Source: an uncultured Gammaproteobacteria bacterium
GTDB taxonomy: Bacteria > Pseudomonadota > Gammaproteobacteria > HK1
DNA length: 64,000 bases
Reading direction: 5' to 3'
NCBI GenBank assembly: GCA_947258715.1
Contig: CAMYJH010000014.1
Coordinates: 62,001 to 126,000, forward strand
Made by a program: the position numbers and the translations under genes. Shown piece after piece: positions 1 to 9,587 of the stretch. A model generated the notes under the pieces. The model searched no databases. It saw nothing but the letters and a program-made list of their open reading frames with translations, and was not told the origin of the DNA. Numbering within the stretch: the first letter of the stretch is position 1; the number at the start of each line of letters is the position of its first letter.

Positions 1-657
1 GCCCCCGTCGTACCGGAACACGTCCTGCTTGCCGGTGCGCTCGTCCACCAGCTTGATGCGCACTCCGGAGTTGAGGAAAGACAACTCTCTTAACCGCTTG
101 GCTAAGATATCGTAGTGAAACTCGATATTGGTGAAAGTCTTAGAGCTCGGTTTGAAGTGAATGTGGGTCCCCGTGCGGTCGCTCTCCCCGACGACGCTGA
201 GCGGCGACTGCGGCTCCCCGTGACGGTAGTCCTGTCGGTATTCTTTGCCGCCGCGCCAAATTTGGAGCTCCAGGTGTTCCGACAGGGCGTTGACCACGGA
301 CACGCCTACGCCGTGTAATCCGCCGGCGACCTTGTAGGAGTTGCTGTCGAATTTCCCGCCGGCGTGCAGCACGGTCATAATCACCTCGGCAGCCGGACGC
401 CCTTCCTCCTTGTGCACGTCCACAGGTATGCCGCGGCCGTTGTCGACCACGGTCACCGACTCGTCGGCGTGGACGATGACCTCGACCTCGCTGCAAAAGC
501 CCGCTAGAGCTTCATCGATGGAGTTGTCGACGGTCTCGAACACCATGTGGTGGAGACCGGTACCGTCGTCGGTATCGCCGATGTACATCCCGGGACGCTT
601 TCGCACCGCGTCCAGGCCTTTGAGTACCTTGATGTTGTTGGAATCGTAAGTCTGCAT
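1..657 (-). CDS. gyrB: DNA gyrase subunit B, N-terminal part (runs off the window)
   Basis: ATP-binding subunit of the type II topoisomerase that introduces negative supercoils. The 219 codons present cover the GHKL ATPase domain: the [10 protein letters not shown] helix with catalytic E41 and Mg-binding N45, the DNGRGIP loop at about 72-78, and the GGLHGVG lid at about 112-118. The start is ATG at 655-657 and the frame is open to base 1, so the transducer, TOPRIM and C-terminal parts lie outside. It follows recF by 35 bp on the same strand, the classic dnaA-dnaN-recF-gyrB order. Nothing odd is visible in this part. Confidence 0.98.
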   Translation of the reverse strand, partial: MQTYDSNNIKVLKGLDAVRKRPGMYIGDTDDGTGLHHMVFETVDNSIDEALAGFCSEVEVIVHADESVTVVDNGRGIPVDVHKEEGRPAAEVIMTVLHAGGKFDSNSYKVAGGLHGVGVSVVNALSEHLELQIWRGGKEYRQDYRHGEPQSPLSVVGESDRTGTHIHFKPSSKTFTNIEFHYDILAKRLRELSFLNSGVRIKLVDERTGKQDVFRYDGG

Positions 658-692
658 AAGAGCTTCAACTTCCCCGCGCAAAATTCGAAAAA

Positions 693-1766
693 TTATACCA
701 TTTCTACGAACTTTCCTCGTTCCACGTGGAACCCTTTAAAGCTGGCTCCAGCGTCTCTCCCCAGGCCGTCCGAGACGCTGGTGACAAAGCTTTGACACCC
801 AAGCTCGAACAGGGTCGCGAAAACCCACCGGCGATTTTCCCGATCCAGCTCCGCCGCCAGGTCGTCTATGAGAACCACCGCTCTGCGGCCGCTTTGGAGC
901 AGGTGGTCCCTCGCCTGGGCGAGCCAAAGGGCGATACAGGCAAGCTTGGCCTCACCCCGGGAAAGCGTCTTATGGGCCGCAAACCCATCCACGCGCAGCT
1001 CCAGATCCGCCCGATGGGGCCCGATTCCGGTGTATCCGCGGGCCATATCCCGGCCCAGCTCCGCTGCTAGGGCCCGGGATAAAGGAACCGTTTCGTCCCA
1101 TCCTGGTTTGTAGTGAATACTCACTTTCAAGCGAAGCATCTCGGTCGCTAACTTTGAAATCCTCGGCAGGATACGCTGGAGGTGAATTCGGCGCGTCAGG
1201 TGTAATTTTTCGCCCGTTTCCTCAAGCTCCGCGTCCCACGGCGCCAGGGCGTGGGGGTTGGGGAGAGACCTCAGTTGGGCATTGCGCTGCTGCAATGTCC
1301 GGCGGTAGTTGTGGTAAAGACCTGCGTAATCTTGTTCCACGTGAAACAAGCCCCAGTCCAGCAGCCGCCTGCGGAGATCCGTTCCGTCAAATATCAGCCG
1401 CTGGCTATCCGGAGGAATCACCACCAGCGGTAGGCGGCGGGCGAGTTTGGAGGCGCTCCGAACCTCGGACTCCGCGAACCGGATCCGAGTGCCTCGCGGC
1501 CGCTTTTCGATCCCCACGGCCACGCTTTCCCCCTCTTCTTCGGTAATCCGGGCATGAACCCGAGCTTCTGAAGCGCCACGACGAATGAACTCGTTGGCTC
1601 GTCGCGAGCGAAAGGAGTGCCCGGTGCAGAGAAGGTGAATCGCCTCCAGTAGGCTCGTCTTGCCGCTGGCATTGGCCCCCGCAATTAGATTGAGACCGGG
1701 CCGGGGCTCGAGCTCCGCCGACTCGATGACACGAAGATTATTGACCTCTAGTCGGGTCAAATGCAT
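693..1766 (-). CDS. recF: DNA replication and repair protein RecF
   Basis: SMC/ABC-type ATPase that helps load RecA at single-stranded gaps with RecO and RecR. The 357 residues are normal for the family. The Walker A motif GANASGKTS is at residues 30-38, the ABC signature LSRGE at 268-272 and Walker B VVLIDD at 297-302. The ATG at 1764-1766 is the natural start. It lies between dnaN (80 bp upstream) and gyrB (35 bp downstream), all on the minus strand, and is probably co-transcribed with them. A recF beside dnaN supports a gammaproteobacterial origin. Confidence 0.97.
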   Translation of the reverse strand: MHLTRLEVNNLRVIESAELEPRPGLNLIAGANASGKTSLLEAIHLLCTGHSFRSRRANEFIRRGASEARVHARITEEEGESVAVGIEKRPRGTRIRFAESEVRSASKLARRLPLVVIPPDSQRLIFDGTDLRRRLLDWGLFHVEQDYAGLYHNYRRTLQQRNAQLRSLPNPHALAPWDAELEETGEKLHLTRRIHLQRILPRISKLATEMLRLKVSIHYKPGWDETVPLSRALAAELGRDMARGYTGIGPHRADLELRVDGFAAHKTLSRGEAKLACIALWLAQARDHLLQSGRRAVVLIDDLAAELDRENRRWVFATLFELGCQSFVTSVSDGLGRDAGASFKGFHVERGKFVEMV

Positions 1767-1846
1767 GGTTTAGACCGCGCCCACACTTGGCGGGGCGAAT
1801 TGAACTCGGATTGGTTAGGCGCGGAGCGCGTCGGCTTTGAGGCGGC

Positions 1847-2956
1847 TTAAAGCCGCATCGGCATGACCACGTAGCGGCAGCGCTCCCCCCCTTCCGGGGT
1901 CACTAGGCAACTGCTGCTCGCATCAGTGAAGAAAAGCCGGGCATTCTCACCCGGCAGGGCGTTAAGAGCGTCCATGAGATAGGTGACGTTGAAACCCACC
2001 TCCAGGGGATCGCCCTCGTAGGCCACCTCCATTTCGTCCTCCGCCTGCTCCTGCTCCGGATTATTTGCCACCACCCGCAAAATTCCCGGCGCAAGACTCA
2101 ATCGTACCGCGCGATACTTATCGTTGGAGAGGATCGCGGCCCTCGCCAGACATTGTCTCAGGCTCTCTTTTTCCAGCGTCAACTGTTTATCACAGGCCTC
2201 AGCGTCCGGAATGACACGCTCATAGTCCGGAAATCGCCCATCGATCAGCTTGCTTGTGAATTGCAGTTCGGCAAAGCTCGCCCGAATCGCGTTGCTGCCA
2301 ATCACCAGCTCCATACTCTCGTCATCACTGCCCAGCAGCCTCTGAAGCTCTCCGACCCCCTTTCTCGGCAGTATCAGCGTTCGGGGCTCATCCCCCACCT
2401 CCGCCTGAATATCCGTCTCCGCAACCGCCAGTCGGTGCCCGTCAGTGGCCACGGCCCGCAACAAGTCTGCGCTCAACTCCAGCAGCAGGCCATTGAGATA
2501 GTAGCGAACGTCCTGGTGCGCCATAGCGAAGTGCGTCAGGTCAATCAGGTGCTTGAGCGCGCCTTGCTTGATAGATACCGACGCCTCGTCCGCGGGGCGG
2601 TCTGCGCTGGGGTAGTCCGACGCCGGCAGCGTACTCAAGGTAAAACGACTCCTACCGGAACGAATGACCGCCCGTTCCCCCTCTACCACGACGCTGATTT
2701 TCGCCCCGGACGGCAACGCCCGGCAGATGTCGATCAGCTTCCGCGCAGGCAGCGTAATCTCTCCACCGCTGGCATCTTCAAGGCTGGCTTTTGCTACCAG
2801 CTCCACCTCCATGTCCGTAGCCGTTAGCGCCAGTTGGTCGTCAGCCACGCTCATGAGGAGGTTGGAGAGAATCGGCAGCGTCTGGCGGCGCTCGACCACA
2901 CCTTGGATCGCCTGAAGCGGTTTCAGAAAGCTTTCCCTTTCAAGATTAAATTTCAT
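1847..2956 (-). CDS. dnaN: DNA polymerase III sliding clamp (beta subunit)
   Basis: Ring-shaped processivity clamp that tethers the replicative polymerase to DNA. The 369-residue product is full length and collinear with the family: it begins MKFNLERESFLKPLQ and ends with the typical YVVMPMRL tail, with three clamp folds expected. The start is ATG at 2954-2956; no strong Shine-Dalgarno sequence precedes it. It is transcribed in the same direction as dnaA, separated by a 203-bp AT-rich gap that carries DnaA boxes, so its expression may depend on activity at the origin. Confidence 0.98.
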   Translation of the reverse strand: MKFNLERESFLKPLQAIQGVVERRQTLPILSNLLMSVADDQLALTATDMEVELVAKASLEDASGGEITLPARKLIDICRALPSGAKISVVVEGERAVIRSGRSRFTLSTLPASDYPSADRPADEASVSIKQGALKHLIDLTHFAMAHQDVRYYLNGLLLELSADLLRAVATDGHRLAVAETDIQAEVGDEPRTLILPRKGVGELQRLLGSDDESMELVIGSNAIRASFAELQFTSKLIDGRFPDYERVIPDAEACDKQLTLEKESLRQCLARAAILSNDKYRAVRLSLAPGILRVVANNPEQEQAEDEMEVAYEGDPLEVGFNVTYLMDALNALPGENARLFFTDASSSCLVTPEGGERCRYVVMPMRL

Positions 2957-3159
2957 TATCTTGGATCTTTAGTATGTTATTGAATTTATTAGCTCGACCA
3001 TTGGTTGTGGACAACTTTAATTTTTATATAATATTCAGTCACTTGAGCTCATAAATTCAAACCAAAACCCGGTTTCAATTGAGCGATTATGTTGTGGATA
3101 AACCGTGGGTATCAGATCTTTAGTTGGACACATCTAAATTTATGCACAATTTATCCACA
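2957..3159. other. oriC: Candidate chromosomal replication origin (oriC) between dnaA and dnaN
   Basis: This 203-bp gap holds two perfect DnaA boxes TTATCCACA (3093-3101 on the minus strand; 3151-3159 on the plus strand, touching the dnaA stop codon), one TTATGCACA (3140-3148, plus) and one TTGTCCACA with a single mismatch (3006-3014, minus). An AT-rich stretch at about 3013-3060 could be the unwinding element. The decamer GATCTTTAGT occurs twice, at 2964-2973 and 3115-3124, near each end of the gap. The other candidate gap, dnaA-rpmH, has no clear DnaA box. Assignment rests on motif content and gene context. Confidence 0.72.
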
Positions 3160-4518
3160 TCAAGTACTGAGGGTTCTCAACAGGATTGCATATTCCTCGC
3201 CGATGGAAACATCTTTCTCCTTGAGCTCTGCAATCTTTCTGCACGCATGTAAAACCGTGGTGTGGTCACGGCCGCCAAAGGCGTCTCCGATCTCAGGTAG
3301 GCTGTGGTTGGTCAGCTCTTTAGCTAACGCCATCGCTATCTGTCTCGGTCTGGCAATGGACCGCGTGCGGCGCTTGGAAATTAGCTCAGCTACCCGGATT
3401 TTATAGTACTGGCCAACGGTCTTTTGGATGTTTTCAATCGTAATCAGCTTGTCCTGAAGCGCGAGCAGATCTTTGAGCGCCTCTTTGGCAAGCTCGAGCG
3501 TAATTGCGCGGCCGGTGAAGTGTGAGTTGGCGATCACGCGCCGAAGCGCGCCTTCTAGTTCGCGCACGTTGGCGCGAATCCGCTGGGCGATGAAAAAGGC
3601 CACGTCATTGGGTACCTCTGCGGCGCTTAAGCCTGCTTTCATTCGCAATATCGCCACCCGGGTTTCCAGTTCTGGTGGCTCAATGGAGACCGTCAGTCCC
3701 CATCCAAATCGTGATTTGAGCCGTTCTTCCAGTCCATCCACTTCCTTCGGATAACGGTCGCAGGTCAACACGATCTGCTGCTGGTCTTCGAGCAGAGCGT
3801 TAAACGTGTGGAAGAATTCCTCCTGGGAACGCTCCTTGCCGGCAAAAAACTGAATGTCGTCGATGAGCAGTGCATCCACCGACCGATAAAGGCGTTTAAA
3901 CTCATTGATCGTGTTGTGCTGCAACGCATTAACCATATGCGCGACGAAGCGCTCGGAATGCAGGTACACCACGTTGGCTTGTGGTTTTTGCTCTAGGATG
4001 GCGTTGCCGATGGCGTGCATGAGGTGGGTCTTGCCGAGGCCGACACCGCCGTAGATAAACAAAGGGTTGTAGGCGCTGCCCGGATTTTCCGACACCTGCA
4101 TCGAGGCTGCCCGGGCAAGCTGGTTTGATTTGCCCTCGACAAAGGCTTCGAAAGTGAAGCCGGGCCTAACGCCGGTCGCACGGCGTTGCACTGCGGCGGC
4201 TTGATCCGGGTGGGCGATCGGATAAAGCTCCGCTGCAGGCATCGCGGATGCGCTCGCCTGAACCGGCGCCACCTGGCGGCTGCCGACCTGGACGATGACA
4301 TCAGCGCGTTCGCAGTTTTTGACCCGCGAAAAAACCTCTGAGATCCGTCCGGCCAAATGTTCGTTAACCCAATCGCGAACGAACTGATTCGGCGCTAGCA
4401 AACGCAGACGCTCCCCGTCCTCCACCGCGTGTAAAGGACGAATCCAAGTATTGAACTGCTGCGGTGAAAGCTCTCCCTCGAGTCGGTCGAGACATTTTTT
4501 CCATAAAGTGGGAACCAC
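3160..4518 (-). CDS. dnaA: Chromosomal replication initiator protein DnaA
   Basis: AAA+ ATPase that binds DnaA boxes, opens oriC and recruits the DnaB helicase. Of the 452 residues, domain I is at about 1-90, a variable linker at about 90-120, and the ATPase domain III carries Walker [10 protein letters not shown] at 157-165 and Walker B ALLIDD at 216-221. The C-terminal domain IV contains the DNA-binding signature [15 protein letters not shown] at about 415-429. The start is ATG at 4516-4518. It is divergent from rpmH. The stop codon abuts a perfect DnaA box, which fits autoregulation or an origin just downstream. Confidence 0.98.
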   Translation of the reverse strand: MVPTLWKKCLDRLEGELSPQQFNTWIRPLHAVEDGERLRLLAPNQFVRDWVNEHLAGRISEVFSRVKNCERADVIVQVGSRQVAPVQASASAMPAAELYPIAHPDQAAAVQRRATGVRPGFTFEAFVEGKSNQLARAASMQVSENPGSAYNPLFIYGGVGLGKTHLMHAIGNAILEQKPQANVVYLHSERFVAHMVNALQHNTINEFKRLYRSVDALLIDDIQFFAGKERSQEEFFHTFNALLEDQQQIVLTCDRYPKEVDGLEERLKSRFGWGLTVSIEPPELETRVAILRMKAGLSAAEVPNDVAFFIAQRIRANVRELEGALRRVIANSHFTGRAITLELAKEALKDLLALQDKLITIENIQKTVGQYYKIRVAELISKRRTRSIARPRQIAMALAKELTNHSLPEIGDAFGGRDHTTVLHACRKIAELKEKDVSIGEEYAILLRTLST

Positions 4519-4870
4519 TCAGCGGTCCTCCCTGTTAAAACCGCGAGAGAGCATTGAAGGGCCGAAAGTGTATACCCCTCAAATGCACTAAGGAACCTCC
4601 TTGAAATTTTTCACCAGCGTGTCGTTGTTCCTTTCTAGACCGCGTCATACCAATGCAAGTAATTGATTAGATGAGGTCACATTGCTTGAGTCGCGGAAAG
4701 CATTTGATCGGAACTTGGATCCAATCAGACGTTAGCAGCGCGCGCGGTTAAGGCTTTGTGGAAGTCTGTCGAAGTTTGACAGCCTAAAGGGTTAAGCCGT
4801 AGCATTCTCCCTTTTCTCTAGCCTCGCAGCTGCGCAGGGTTTTGGGAAGCCGGATTCCAGGGGCGTACTG
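4519..4870. other. Divergent dnaA-rpmH intergenic region (352 bp)
   Basis: This gap must hold the promoters for dnaA (leftward) and rpmH-rnpA (rightward). I see a good candidate for rpmH (separate entry). For dnaA a TATACA-like minus-strand hexamer at 4569-4574 lies about 50 bp upstream of the start, but its -35 partner is poor. No sequence close to TTATNCACA was found, so I do not call this the origin. No small ORF with a plausible ribosome-binding site was seen. Confidence 0.5.
4776..4805 (+). promoter_or_regulatory. Candidate sigma70 promoter for rpmH-rnpA
   Basis: A perfect -35 hexamer TTGACA at 4776-4781 is followed after 18 bp by TAGCAT (4800-4805), which matches four of six -10 consensus positions. 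Transcription would start near 4812, giving a leader of about 60 nt before the rpmH ATG at 4871. This is a pattern match only. Confidence 0.45.
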
Positions 4871-5005
4871 ATGAAAAGACCTTTTCAGCCAAGCAAGCTC
4901 AAGCGCAAGCGTCGCCATGGCTTTCGCGCGCGCATGGCAACACAGGCCGGAAGGCGGATTATCAAGGCCAGGCGACGCAAGGGCAGGGCCAGCCTGAGCG
5001 CCTGA
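4871..5005 (+). CDS. rpmH: 50S ribosomal protein L34
   Basis: Small, very basic protein of the large ribosomal subunit. The 44-codon reading frame starts [18 protein letters not shown] and ends GRASLSA, a full-length match to L34 (44-46 residues). It is too short for ordinary ORF thresholds but unmistakable. It is the first gene of the rpmH-rnpA-yidC-mnmE group that diverges from dnaA, the usual arrangement next to the bacterial origin. The stop TGA at 5003-5005 is 4 bp upstream of the likely rnpA start, which suggests translational coupling. Confidence 0.98.
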   Translation: MKRPFQPSKLKRKRRHGFRARMATQAGRRIIKARRRKGRASLSA

Positions 5006-5009
5006 TGCG

Positions 5010-5405
5010 TTGGAACGCCATCGCGTCCGCCAGCGGTTTGGCCGCGCGATGCGTTTGTCCCGGGCCCGGGACGTCCAGCGTGTTTTTCAAAGCGGCCTCA
5101 AAATTTCGAATGCCTATGTGACTATCCGGGCGCGTCGCCGAGCGGCGCGAACGCCCCGCCTTGCCCTCGCCGTGGCGAGGAAACACGTGGCATCGGCGGT
5201 CATACGTAATCGAATCAAGCGCATTATCAGGGAAAGCTTCAGGCGAAACGCGAGCATTTTGAGCGGACTGGACATAGTGGTCGTCAGCCGTCCGGGAATT
5301 TCAGGCGCGGACAAGGGTACTCTACGTGAAGCCTTGGATGCCGATTGGGTCAGACTTCGGGATGAACCCCGGCCGAAGCTGGAACAAAGGCCAAAGAGAC
5401 CATGA
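5010..5405 (+). CDS. rnpA: Ribonuclease P protein component
   Basis: Basic protein cofactor of RNase P, which trims the 5' leader of tRNA precursors. The family motif is visible in VIRNRIKRIIRESFR, with the conserved RNR-x-KR box in the middle of the 131-residue product. I use the TTG at 5010-5012, since family members have residues before the RL...VF helix; the internal ATG at 5049 is the alternative. The neighbour yidD, which often overlaps the end of rnpA, is absent: only 88 bp separate the rnpA stop from yidC. Confidence 0.93.
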   Translation: MERHRVRQRFGRAMRLSRARDVQRVFQSGLKISNAYVTIRARRRAARTPRLALAVARKHVASAVIRNRIKRIIRESFRRNASILSGLDIVVVSRPGISGADKGTLREALDADWVRLRDEPRPKLEQRPKRP

Positions 5406-5493
5406 CAGCCAATCGATTCTTCCCACAGTGTTTCCGACAACAGGCACGCTGAGTGGCACTCGCGTCGCCCTGACTGAGACGGAGTAACCCATC

Positions 5494-7168
5494 TTGCCCA
5501 TCGAGCAGGTTCGCACGTTATTGGTCATCGCGCTGGCGGTAGTCTCGCTGCTGATTTGGCAAGCCTGGCGGCAGGATTACGGTCCCAAACCGGTGGCGCC
5601 GCCGCCCGAGTCTTCGGCCATGAGCGGTGATGCCCCGGAGGCTGCGGTGGCCGCTGCCCCCGACGTTCCGGACACCGTCGCCCCTGACCGGCCGCCGGCT
5701 TCCGACACGCCTGAGGCGACCGCTTCCGCGGTGCCCGGTGAAGTCGTCGTCGTGCGCACGGATTTTTACCAGGCGCAGATCGATCTGACCGGCGGTACAT
5801 TGAGCCGCGTAGAGCTGCTCAATTATCCGGTCTCTACCGAAAAACCGGACGTTCCCTTCACCCTGCTGCACAACAATCCGCCCGGAGTGTTCCTCGCCCA
5901 GTCAGGTCTTGTGGGCAGCGAGGGTTCTCCCAACCATCACCAGCGGTTCACCGCGCCCGCCAGCCGCTTCGTTCTCGAAGATGGCCAGGAACGGCTCGTG
6001 GTGCCGCTAGAGTGGGTCGGGTCAAACGGCGTAAGCGTCGTCAAACGCTACGTATTCCATCGTGATCGCTACAAGATCGACGTCTCCTTCGAGGTCAGCA
6101 ACAACTCACAAGAACCTTGGCAAGGGCGAATGTACGGCCAGTTCCAGCGCGGCGTAGTGGAGGAAACCCGAGGCATTTTTCCGAGGCATTTTTCGCACCT
6201 ACACCTACACCGGAGGAGTGGTTTCAACGCCGGAGAAGCCATACGAGAAGATTGACTTCTCGGACATGACAAAGAGCAACCTAAACCTGCTATCGCAGGG
6301 TGGCTGGATTGCAATGATCCAGCACTATTTTGCCGGGGCCTGGATTCCAGACCAAAACGTCGAAAGCCACTACTACACCAAAGCGCTGGTCAACGAGCGC
6401 TACGTTATAGGAATGTTGACACCCGCTAAGAGCGTGGACCCCGGCGCTCGAGAGACCTTCGAGCTCGGTCTCTACGTCGGCCCCAAGGTCCAGTCGCGGA
6501 TGCAGGGCGTTGCGCCCAACCTCGAGCGTACCGTCGATTTTGGTTGGCTTTGGCTGATCGCCGAGCCTCTTTTCTGGCTGCTGGACTGGATCCACGGCTT
6601 CGTCGGCAACTGGGGATGGTCGATCATCATTCTGACTTTGATGATCAAGCTCGCCTTTTTCCACCTGTCCGCCACCAGCTACAAGTCCATGGCGCGCATG
6701 CGCAAGGTGCAGCCTCGAATCGTCGCCATCCGGGAGCGTTACGGCAAGGACAAGCAGCGCATGAATCAGGCGATGATGGAGTTGTATAAAAAGGAAAAGA
6801 TCAATCCGCTGGGCGGATGTTTTCCGATCCTGGTTCAAATTCCGGTTTTTATCGCTCTTTACTGGGTGCTGCTTGAAAGCGTGGAGCTGAGGCAGGCGTC
6901 TTTCATCTTTTGGCTCAACGACTTGAGCGTTCACGACCCCTTTTTCGTGCTCCCCGTCCTTATGGGCGCGACCATGCTCGTTCAGCAAAAGCTCAATCCG
7001 CCTCCACCGGATCCCATGCAGGCCAAGATAATGATGGCCTTGCCCTTCGTGTTCACCTTCTTCTTCCTTTTCTTCCCCTCTGGGCTCGTGCTTTACTGGT
7101 TTGTGAACAATCTCTTGTCCATTGCGCAGCAATGGGTCATTACGAGAAAGATTGTCGGTCACGTCTGA
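5494..7168 (+). pseudogene. yidC: Membrane protein insertase YidC, split by a 13-bp tandem duplication
   Basis: YidC inserts and folds inner-membrane proteins. The first frame (5494-6255, TTG start with GGAG about 9 bp upstream) holds the N-terminal anchor helix and most of the periplasmic domain. The second frame (to 7168) holds the rest and the five-helix insertase core. The cause is explicit: the 13 bases at 6168-6180 are repeated exactly at 6181-6193. Removing one copy gives a continuous 553-codon YidC of normal length, reading ETRGIFRTYTYTGGVV across the join. Internal restart is conceivable: GTG at 6218, directly after GGAGGA, or ATG at 6266, 11 bp past the first stop. Because YidC is normally essential, an assembly error, a mixed population or re-initiation must all be considered. 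Confidence 0.9.
6168..6193 (+). repeat. Exact 13-bp tandem duplication inside yidC
   Basis: The unit CCGAGGCATTTTT occurs twice head to tail (6168-6180 and 6181-6193) with no mismatch. It adds 13 bases, which shifts the reading frame by one. The signature is that of replication slippage or of an assembly error. Confidence 0.97.
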
Positions 7169-7213
7169 GGAGGCGACGCTCGGCGTCGATGCTTGATCGA
7201 TCGCCTGAAGAGC

Positions 7214-8569
7214 ATGCAAGGCGACAGCGGTGACACCATTGCGGCCATTTCGACGCCCCCCGGCCGCGGGGGCATTGGTATCGTTCGCGTCTCCGGGCCG
7301 GCGGTGCCGGACATCGCTGTCCGCATATGCGGTCGCCAACCCGAACCACGGCGCGCCGTCAGCGCCCGTTTCCGCAATCTCGCCGGGGAGATAATTGACG
7401 AGGGCCTTGCGCTGTATTTCCCGGCGCCCCGGTCTTTCACCGGGGAACACGTGCTGGAGCTCCACGGTCATGGCGGCGCGGTGGTCATGGACATGCTGCT
7501 CGCGACGGTGCTGGAGTCCGGCGCCCGCCTCGCTCGGCCGGGGGAGTTCTCCCAACGCGCCTTCCTGAATGACAAGATGGACCTTGCCCAGGCGGAGGCG
7601 GTGGCCGATCTTATCGACAGCGCTTCGCGAGCGGCCGCGTTGAGCGCCCAGCGTACGCTTCAGGGGGAATTCTCCCGACGCATTAACGAGGTGGTCGACG
7701 CGCTGGTAGGGCTTCGCACCTATGTCGAAGGCGCGATTGACTTTCCCGAAGAGGAAATTGATTTTCTTACCGAAGGCGCGCTCGGCGAGCGGATCGAAGG
7801 CATTCTCGGTCAGCTGGAAGCGGTGCAGGCTGAGGCAGTGCAGGGGTGCCTTTTAAGGGAGGGCATGACGGTGGTCATCGCCGGCGCGCCCAACGTCGGA
7901 AAGTCCAGCTTGCTCAACCGACTCGCGCGGCGGGATTCTGCCATTGTCACCGAAGTGCCCGGGACCACCCGCGACGTGCTGCGGGAATACATTCATCTGG
8001 ATGGGCTTCCGCTGAAGGTGGTGGACACCGCGGGCTTGCGCGCGACTCGGGACCGGGTGGAACGCGAGGGGATCGCGCGGGCGAAAAGCGAAATTTCGAC
8101 CGCCGACGTGGTGCTCGCTATGGTGGACGACCGGGAAGAAAACGACGCTGCGGTGGGGGCGCTGCTCGCAGACTTCAGTGACGGCCCCGATTTTATGCTG
8201 GTGCGCAACAAGATTGATCTGAGCGGGGGCGCCGCCGGCGTTTGCAGCGCGCCCTTCGGTACGGAATTCCGAATTTCTGCCAAGACCGGCGCAGGACTCG
8301 AGGTCCTTGTGGATGCGCTCAAGGCCGCGGTGGGCTACCGTAACGCGGCGGAAGGGAGCTTCACCGCTCGGCGGCGCCATCTAGAAGGGATTCGCGCCGC
8401 GCTCGAGCACGGGCGCGCCGCCAGAGCCCAATGCAAACAGCGGCCGTGCGGCGAGCTTATCGCCGAAGACCTTCGCCAGATGCAAATTTCGCTGGGGGAA
8501 ATCACGGGTAAGTTCAGCAGCGATGATTTGCTCGATCGTATTTTTTCCACCTTCTGTATCGGTAAATGA
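7214..8569 (+). CDS. mnmE: tRNA uridine-5-carboxymethylaminomethyl modification GTPase MnmE
   Basis: With MnmG it modifies the wobble uridine of several tRNAs. Visible parts are the N-terminal folate-binding domain starting DTIAAISTPPGRGG, the G domain P-loop GAPNVGKSS at about 224-232, the DTAGLR switch, and the invariant C-terminal CIGK with its catalytic cysteine. I prefer the ATG at 7214 (451 residues) because it places the conserved block close to the N-terminus as in characterised members; a TTG at 7193 is an in-frame alternative. It closes the rpmH-rnpA-yidC-mnmE group, 45 bp after yidC. Confidence 0.96.
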   Translation: MQGDSGDTIAAISTPPGRGGIGIVRVSGPAVPDIAVRICGRQPEPRRAVSARFRNLAGEIIDEGLALYFPAPRSFTGEHVLELHGHGGAVVMDMLLATVLESGARLARPGEFSQRAFLNDKMDLAQAEAVADLIDSASRAAALSAQRTLQGEFSRRINEVVDALVGLRTYVEGAIDFPEEEIDFLTEGALGERIEGILGQLEAVQAEAVQGCLLREGMTVVIAGAPNVGKSSLLNRLARRDSAIVTEVPGTTRDVLREYIHLDGLPLKVVDTAGLRATRDRVEREGIARAKSEISTADVVLAMVDDREENDAAVGALLADFSDGPDFMLVRNKIDLSGGAAGVCSAPFGTEFRISAKTGAGLEVLVDALKAAVGYRNAAEGSFTARRRHLEGIRAALEHGRAARAQCKQRPCGELIAEDLRQMQISLGEITGKFSSDDLLDRIFSTFCIGK

Positions 8570-8651
8570 ACTTGCTGCTGACATGTCTCGCTGCCCGGAT
8601 CTCAACTAGCGCTAGCCCGCCACCTCCTCCGCGCAGCGTGAATCACACCGC

Positions 8652-9587
8652 ATGAGCGGATCCAGCGCTGGCGGCGAGGCGCCGATGGGCGCTTTTCTCC
8701 ATCCCCGCTATTGGGTCATTTGGTTGATCGCCGCACTTCTTCGCCTCATGGTGCTGTTGCCTTACTCCGGGCGTGTTGTCGTCGGCAATACCCTGGGGGC
8801 GGTTTTCTATCGCATCATGGGCCGGCGCAAGCACATCGCCGAGGTCAATCTGGAGCTCTGTTTTCCGGAGCTGTCGCCTGCGGAACGAGAACGTCTGCTG
8901 AAAGCACACTTTGCCGCTCTCGGGGTGGCCTTCGTCGAGATGGGGACGGCGTGGTGGGCGTCTGAAAGAAGGCTCGAGGGCTTAGCGGAGATCCAGGGAC
9001 TGGAACATCTCCAGGCGGCGATTAAGAAGGGCAAGGGTGCGATTCTGCTCAGCGCGCACTTCGTGTTTCTGGAGATCGGCTTGAGGCTCTTCTCCCGGGT
9101 GATGCCCTGCTACATGATCTATCGGCCCAACAGGAATCGTCTCCTCGACCACATCATTCAGCACGGTCGCACCCGCCATCCTGGCGAAATGATTTCTCGC
9201 GACGATGCGAGAAGCCTTCTCCGTGCGCTGAAGCAAAATCACCCCGTCTGGTATCCCCCGGACATGGATCACGGCCGGCGGAACAGCGTGTTTGCCGATT
9301 TCTTTGGCCAGCCCGCCGCCACCGTTAAGGCAACCTCACGCTATGCCAAGATGAGCGGATCGCCGGTGATTCCGTTTTATTTTTTCCGCAAGCAAGGATC
9401 CCGCGGTTACCAGATCGTGCTGCTGCCCCCGCTGGAAGGCTTTCCCAGCGGCGACGAGCTTGAAGACGCGCGACGCGTCAACGCGGTTTTGGAGGCCGAA
9501 ATCCGTAAGCACCCGGAGCAGTATCTTTGGGTCCACCGGCGATTCAAGACGCGTCCGGACGCAAAAGAGGACGTCTACCGAAGGTGA
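8652..9587 (+). CDS. Lipid A biosynthesis acyltransferase (LpxL/HtrB family)
   Basis: Inner-membrane enzyme that adds a secondary acyl chain to Kdo-lipid A or a related precursor. The 311-residue product has an N-terminal hydrophobic segment (about 15-45) and the catalytic HX4E motif within SAHFVFLEIG; the later PPDMDHGRRNSVFADFFG block is also typical. Two starts are possible: ATG at 8652, or ATG at 8685, which has a better-spaced GAGG and gives MGAFLHPRYW, a common LpxL N-terminus. It overlaps the next glycosyltransferase gene by 4 bp, so the two are translationally coupled. LpxL versus LpxM specificity cannot be told from sequence. Confidence 0.9.
   Translation: MSGSSAGGEAPMGAFLHPRYWVIWLIAALLRLMVLLPYSGRVVVGNTLGAVFYRIMGRRKHIAEVNLELCFPELSPAERERLLKAHFAALGVAFVEMGTAWWASERRLEGLAEIQGLEHLQAAIKKGKGAILLSAHFVFLEIGLRLFSRVMPCYMIYRPNRNRLLDHIIQHGRTRHPGEMISRDDARSLLRALKQNHPVWYPPDMDHGRRNSVFADFFGQPAATVKATSRYAKMSGSPVIPFYFFRKQGSRGYQIVLLPPLEGFPSGDELEDARRVNAVLEAEIRKHPEQYLWVHRRFKTRPDAKEDVYRR

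Noticed and set aside
4519..4870. Second origin between dnaA and rpmH
   Set aside because: No sequence close to TTATNCACA was found; only promoters are likely.
6290..7555. 421-codon frame opposite to yidC and mnmE
   Set aside because: It lies wholly antisense to two well-supported genes, has no start context and its sequence is low-complexity Arg/His-rich, as GC-rich antisense frames often are.
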